Positions 6,243-7,177 of a stretch of 7,177 bases of DNA are shown here, in pieces; position 1 is the first letter of the stretch, and each line of letters opens with the position of its first letter. The stretch lies in contig JAAZAW010000034.1 of assembly GCA_012514125.1 (NCBI GenBank), positions 1 to 7,177 on the forward strand, read 5' to 3'. This stretch comes from Phycisphaerae bacterium. GTDB taxonomy: Bacteria; Planctomycetota; Phycisphaerae; JAAYCJ01. A program made the translations under genes and the position numbers. The notes below the pieces were generated by a model. It was not told the DNA's origin. It saw nothing but the letters and a program-made list of their open reading frames with translations, and did not search any database.

Positions 6243-7064
6243 ATGACCTTGAAATTCAATATTCTCGACCCTGTTTTACTCTGGCCTCACGGAGCACCCG
6301 ATGCCATGGGCACCCGCCGCGAAGATCGCCCCCGCCTGACCCCTTATTTGCCCTCACAGGCAACCTCCTGCGCCGCGGTGATCGTCTGCCCAGGCGGCGG
6401 ATATGCCACACGAGCACCTCACGAAGGCGGACCGATTGCTCGCTGGCTCGTTTCATTGGGACTGGCCGCATTTGTCCTCGATTATCGTGTAAGCCCCTAT
6501 CGACACCCCACACCCCTCGGCGACGCTCAACGCGCCATTCGCCTGGTCCGCCATCACGCCCCGAAATGGAATGTCGATCCAGATCGAATCGGCATTCTGG
6601 GATTCAGCGCCGGTGGACACCTCGCCGCCTCCACTGCCACCCTCTTCGACGACGGCAACCCCACCGCTACCGATCTCATCGACCGGCAGTCGTCCCGACC
6701 CGACTTTCTAATCGCCTGCTACCCCGTCATCACTTTCGGCGAATTCCGCCATCATGGCTCAATGATCAATCTGCTCAGCGAACACTACGACGAAAAAATG
6801 CAGCATGATTTGAGTCTGGAAAATCGTATTACCGACAAAACCCCGCCAACTTTCCTCTGGCACACCAGCGATGATCAAGCTGTCCCCGTAGAAAACTCAC
6901 TGCTCTTTGCCGCAGCATTGCATAAATATAACATCCCTTGCTCGCTGCACATCTTCCCCCATGGCCGGCATGGTCTGGGGCTGGCCCAAAACTTACCCGG
7001 CTCCGTCTCCGTCTGGACCCGTCTATGCGCAAATTGGCTCAGAGAAATGAAATTTTTACCCTGA
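6243..7064 (+). CDS. Alpha/beta-hydrolase esterase (acetylesterase / BD-FAE-like)
   Basis: This 273-residue hydrolase is likely a cytoplasmic carboxylesterase that removes acyl groups from sugars or small esters. The nucleophile elbow GFSAGGHLA places Ser122 in G-x-S-x-G; an oxyanion-loop motif CPGGGYATR (49-57) is the HGGG-like glycine cluster; the acid is Asp211 (in SDDQAVP), and the base is His243 in GRHGLGL. Order and spacing fit the acetylesterase and BD-FAE families, where DxxVP and GxHG are standard, and the triad looks complete. No signal peptide is seen. The ATG at 6243 is chosen because GGAG (6231-6234) sits 8 nt upstream; the ATG at 6237 is only 2 nt from GGAG and one at 6189 lacks a good site. 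It has its own promoter and reads away from the tRNA. The mutarotase-like neighbour suggests carbohydrate metabolism; the substrate is unknown. Confidence 0.85.
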   Translation: MTLKFNILDPVLLWPHGAPDAMGTRREDRPRLTPYLPSQATSCAAVIVCPGGGYATRAPHEGGPIARWLVSLGLAAFVLDYRVSPYRHPTPLGDAQRAIRLVRHHAPKWNVDPDRIGILGFSAGGHLAASTATLFDDGNPTATDLIDRQSSRPDFLIACYPVITFGEFRHHGSMINLLSEHYDEKMQHDLSLENRITDKTPPTFLWHTSDDQAVPVENSLLFAAALHKYNIPCSLHIFPHGRHGLGLAQNLPGSVSVWTRLCANWLREMKFLP

Positions 7065-7080
7065 GGCCCCCTGCCGAATA

Positions 7081-7108
7081 ACACGCTTTTGATTGAACCG
7101 TGTCCTAG
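7081..7108 (+). repeat. Third copy of the inverted-repeat arm tip
   Basis: This ~28-bp stretch shares CGCTTTTGATTG, CGTGTC and TAG in the same order and spacing with the left arm at 1543-1570, about 23 of 28 bases identical. Similarity stops at 7108, although the window ends too soon to see whether a full element lies here. It starts 16 bases after the esterase stop codon. Confidence 0.6.
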
Positions 7109-7130
7109 CATTAAAAATATCAAATTTCCG

Positions 7131-7177
7131 GTCGCTGAGCCTGTGGTCCCTGAGCTTGTCGAATGGGTCGAAGCGAC
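7131..7177. repeat. REP-like dyad at the window's right edge
   Basis: GTCGCT (7131-7136) pairs with AGCGAC (7172-7177), and inside it CCC (7148-7150) faces GGG (7165-7167). The left side is also a 15-bp tandem near-repeat (GTCGCTGAGCCTGTG then GTCCCTGAGCTTGTC, 12/15 identical). The CCTGAGCTTGTCGA motif resembles palindromic intergenic repeats found in many bacterial genomes. It may continue beyond the window. Confidence 0.5.

Noticed and set aside
1..7177. CRISPR array, toxin-antitoxin or defence system
   Set aside because: No regularly spaced direct repeats with spacers and no small paired toxin-antitoxin genes or defence-type domains were seen.

Overview
This 7.2-kb bacterial chromosomal window holds six protein genes, one tRNA gene and one unusual non-coding repeat element. 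The host is Gram-negative in style: it has a lipobox lipoprotein, an OmpR/PhoB-type two-component pair, and Ig-like surface repeats ending in a single C-terminal membrane anchor. The tRNA gene carries no encoded CCA. The PhoR-like kinase and the Ig-like surface protein would fit a planctomycete-like (e.g. Phycisphaerae) bacterium, but that is a weak inference and no phylogenetic marker is present.

Layout, left to right. Positions 1-1007 (+) are the 3' part of a gene for an Ig-like-repeat surface protein with a C-terminal membrane anchor, closed by a textbook intrinsic terminator at 1033-1064. Convergent to it is a small cysteine-rich lipoprotein gene (1440 to 1078, minus) with its own TTGACA-type promoter. 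Positions 1541-1861 hold no credible gene. They contain a ~315-bp element with ~60-bp imperfect terminal inverted repeats, a possible TTA target duplication, and a core resembling the 5' end of a group II intron. Next comes a two-gene minus-strand operon, a phoB-like response regulator (4376 to 3684) followed 3 nt later by a phoR-like histidine kinase (3680 to 1896). An 11-bp-spaced TTAAC repeat upstream of phoB could be an autoregulatory Pho box.

After a ~390-bp divergent intergenic region come a galactose-mutarotase-like protein (4769-5797, +), a tRNA-Leu(UAG) gene on the minus strand (6043 to 5962), and an alpha/beta-hydrolase esterase of the acetylesterase type (6243-7064, +). The last ~100 bases carry a third copy of the tip of the inverted-repeat arm and a REP-like dyad cut by the window edge.

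The two-component pair probably senses phosphate limitation or a related envelope signal; no pst, phoU or phosphatase genes are present to confirm it. The mutarotase-like and esterase genes suggest carbohydrate handling but are separately promoted and may be unrelated. The least conventional part of the window is the 1541-1861 element together with its partial relative at 7081. I see no clear new defence or biosynthetic system.
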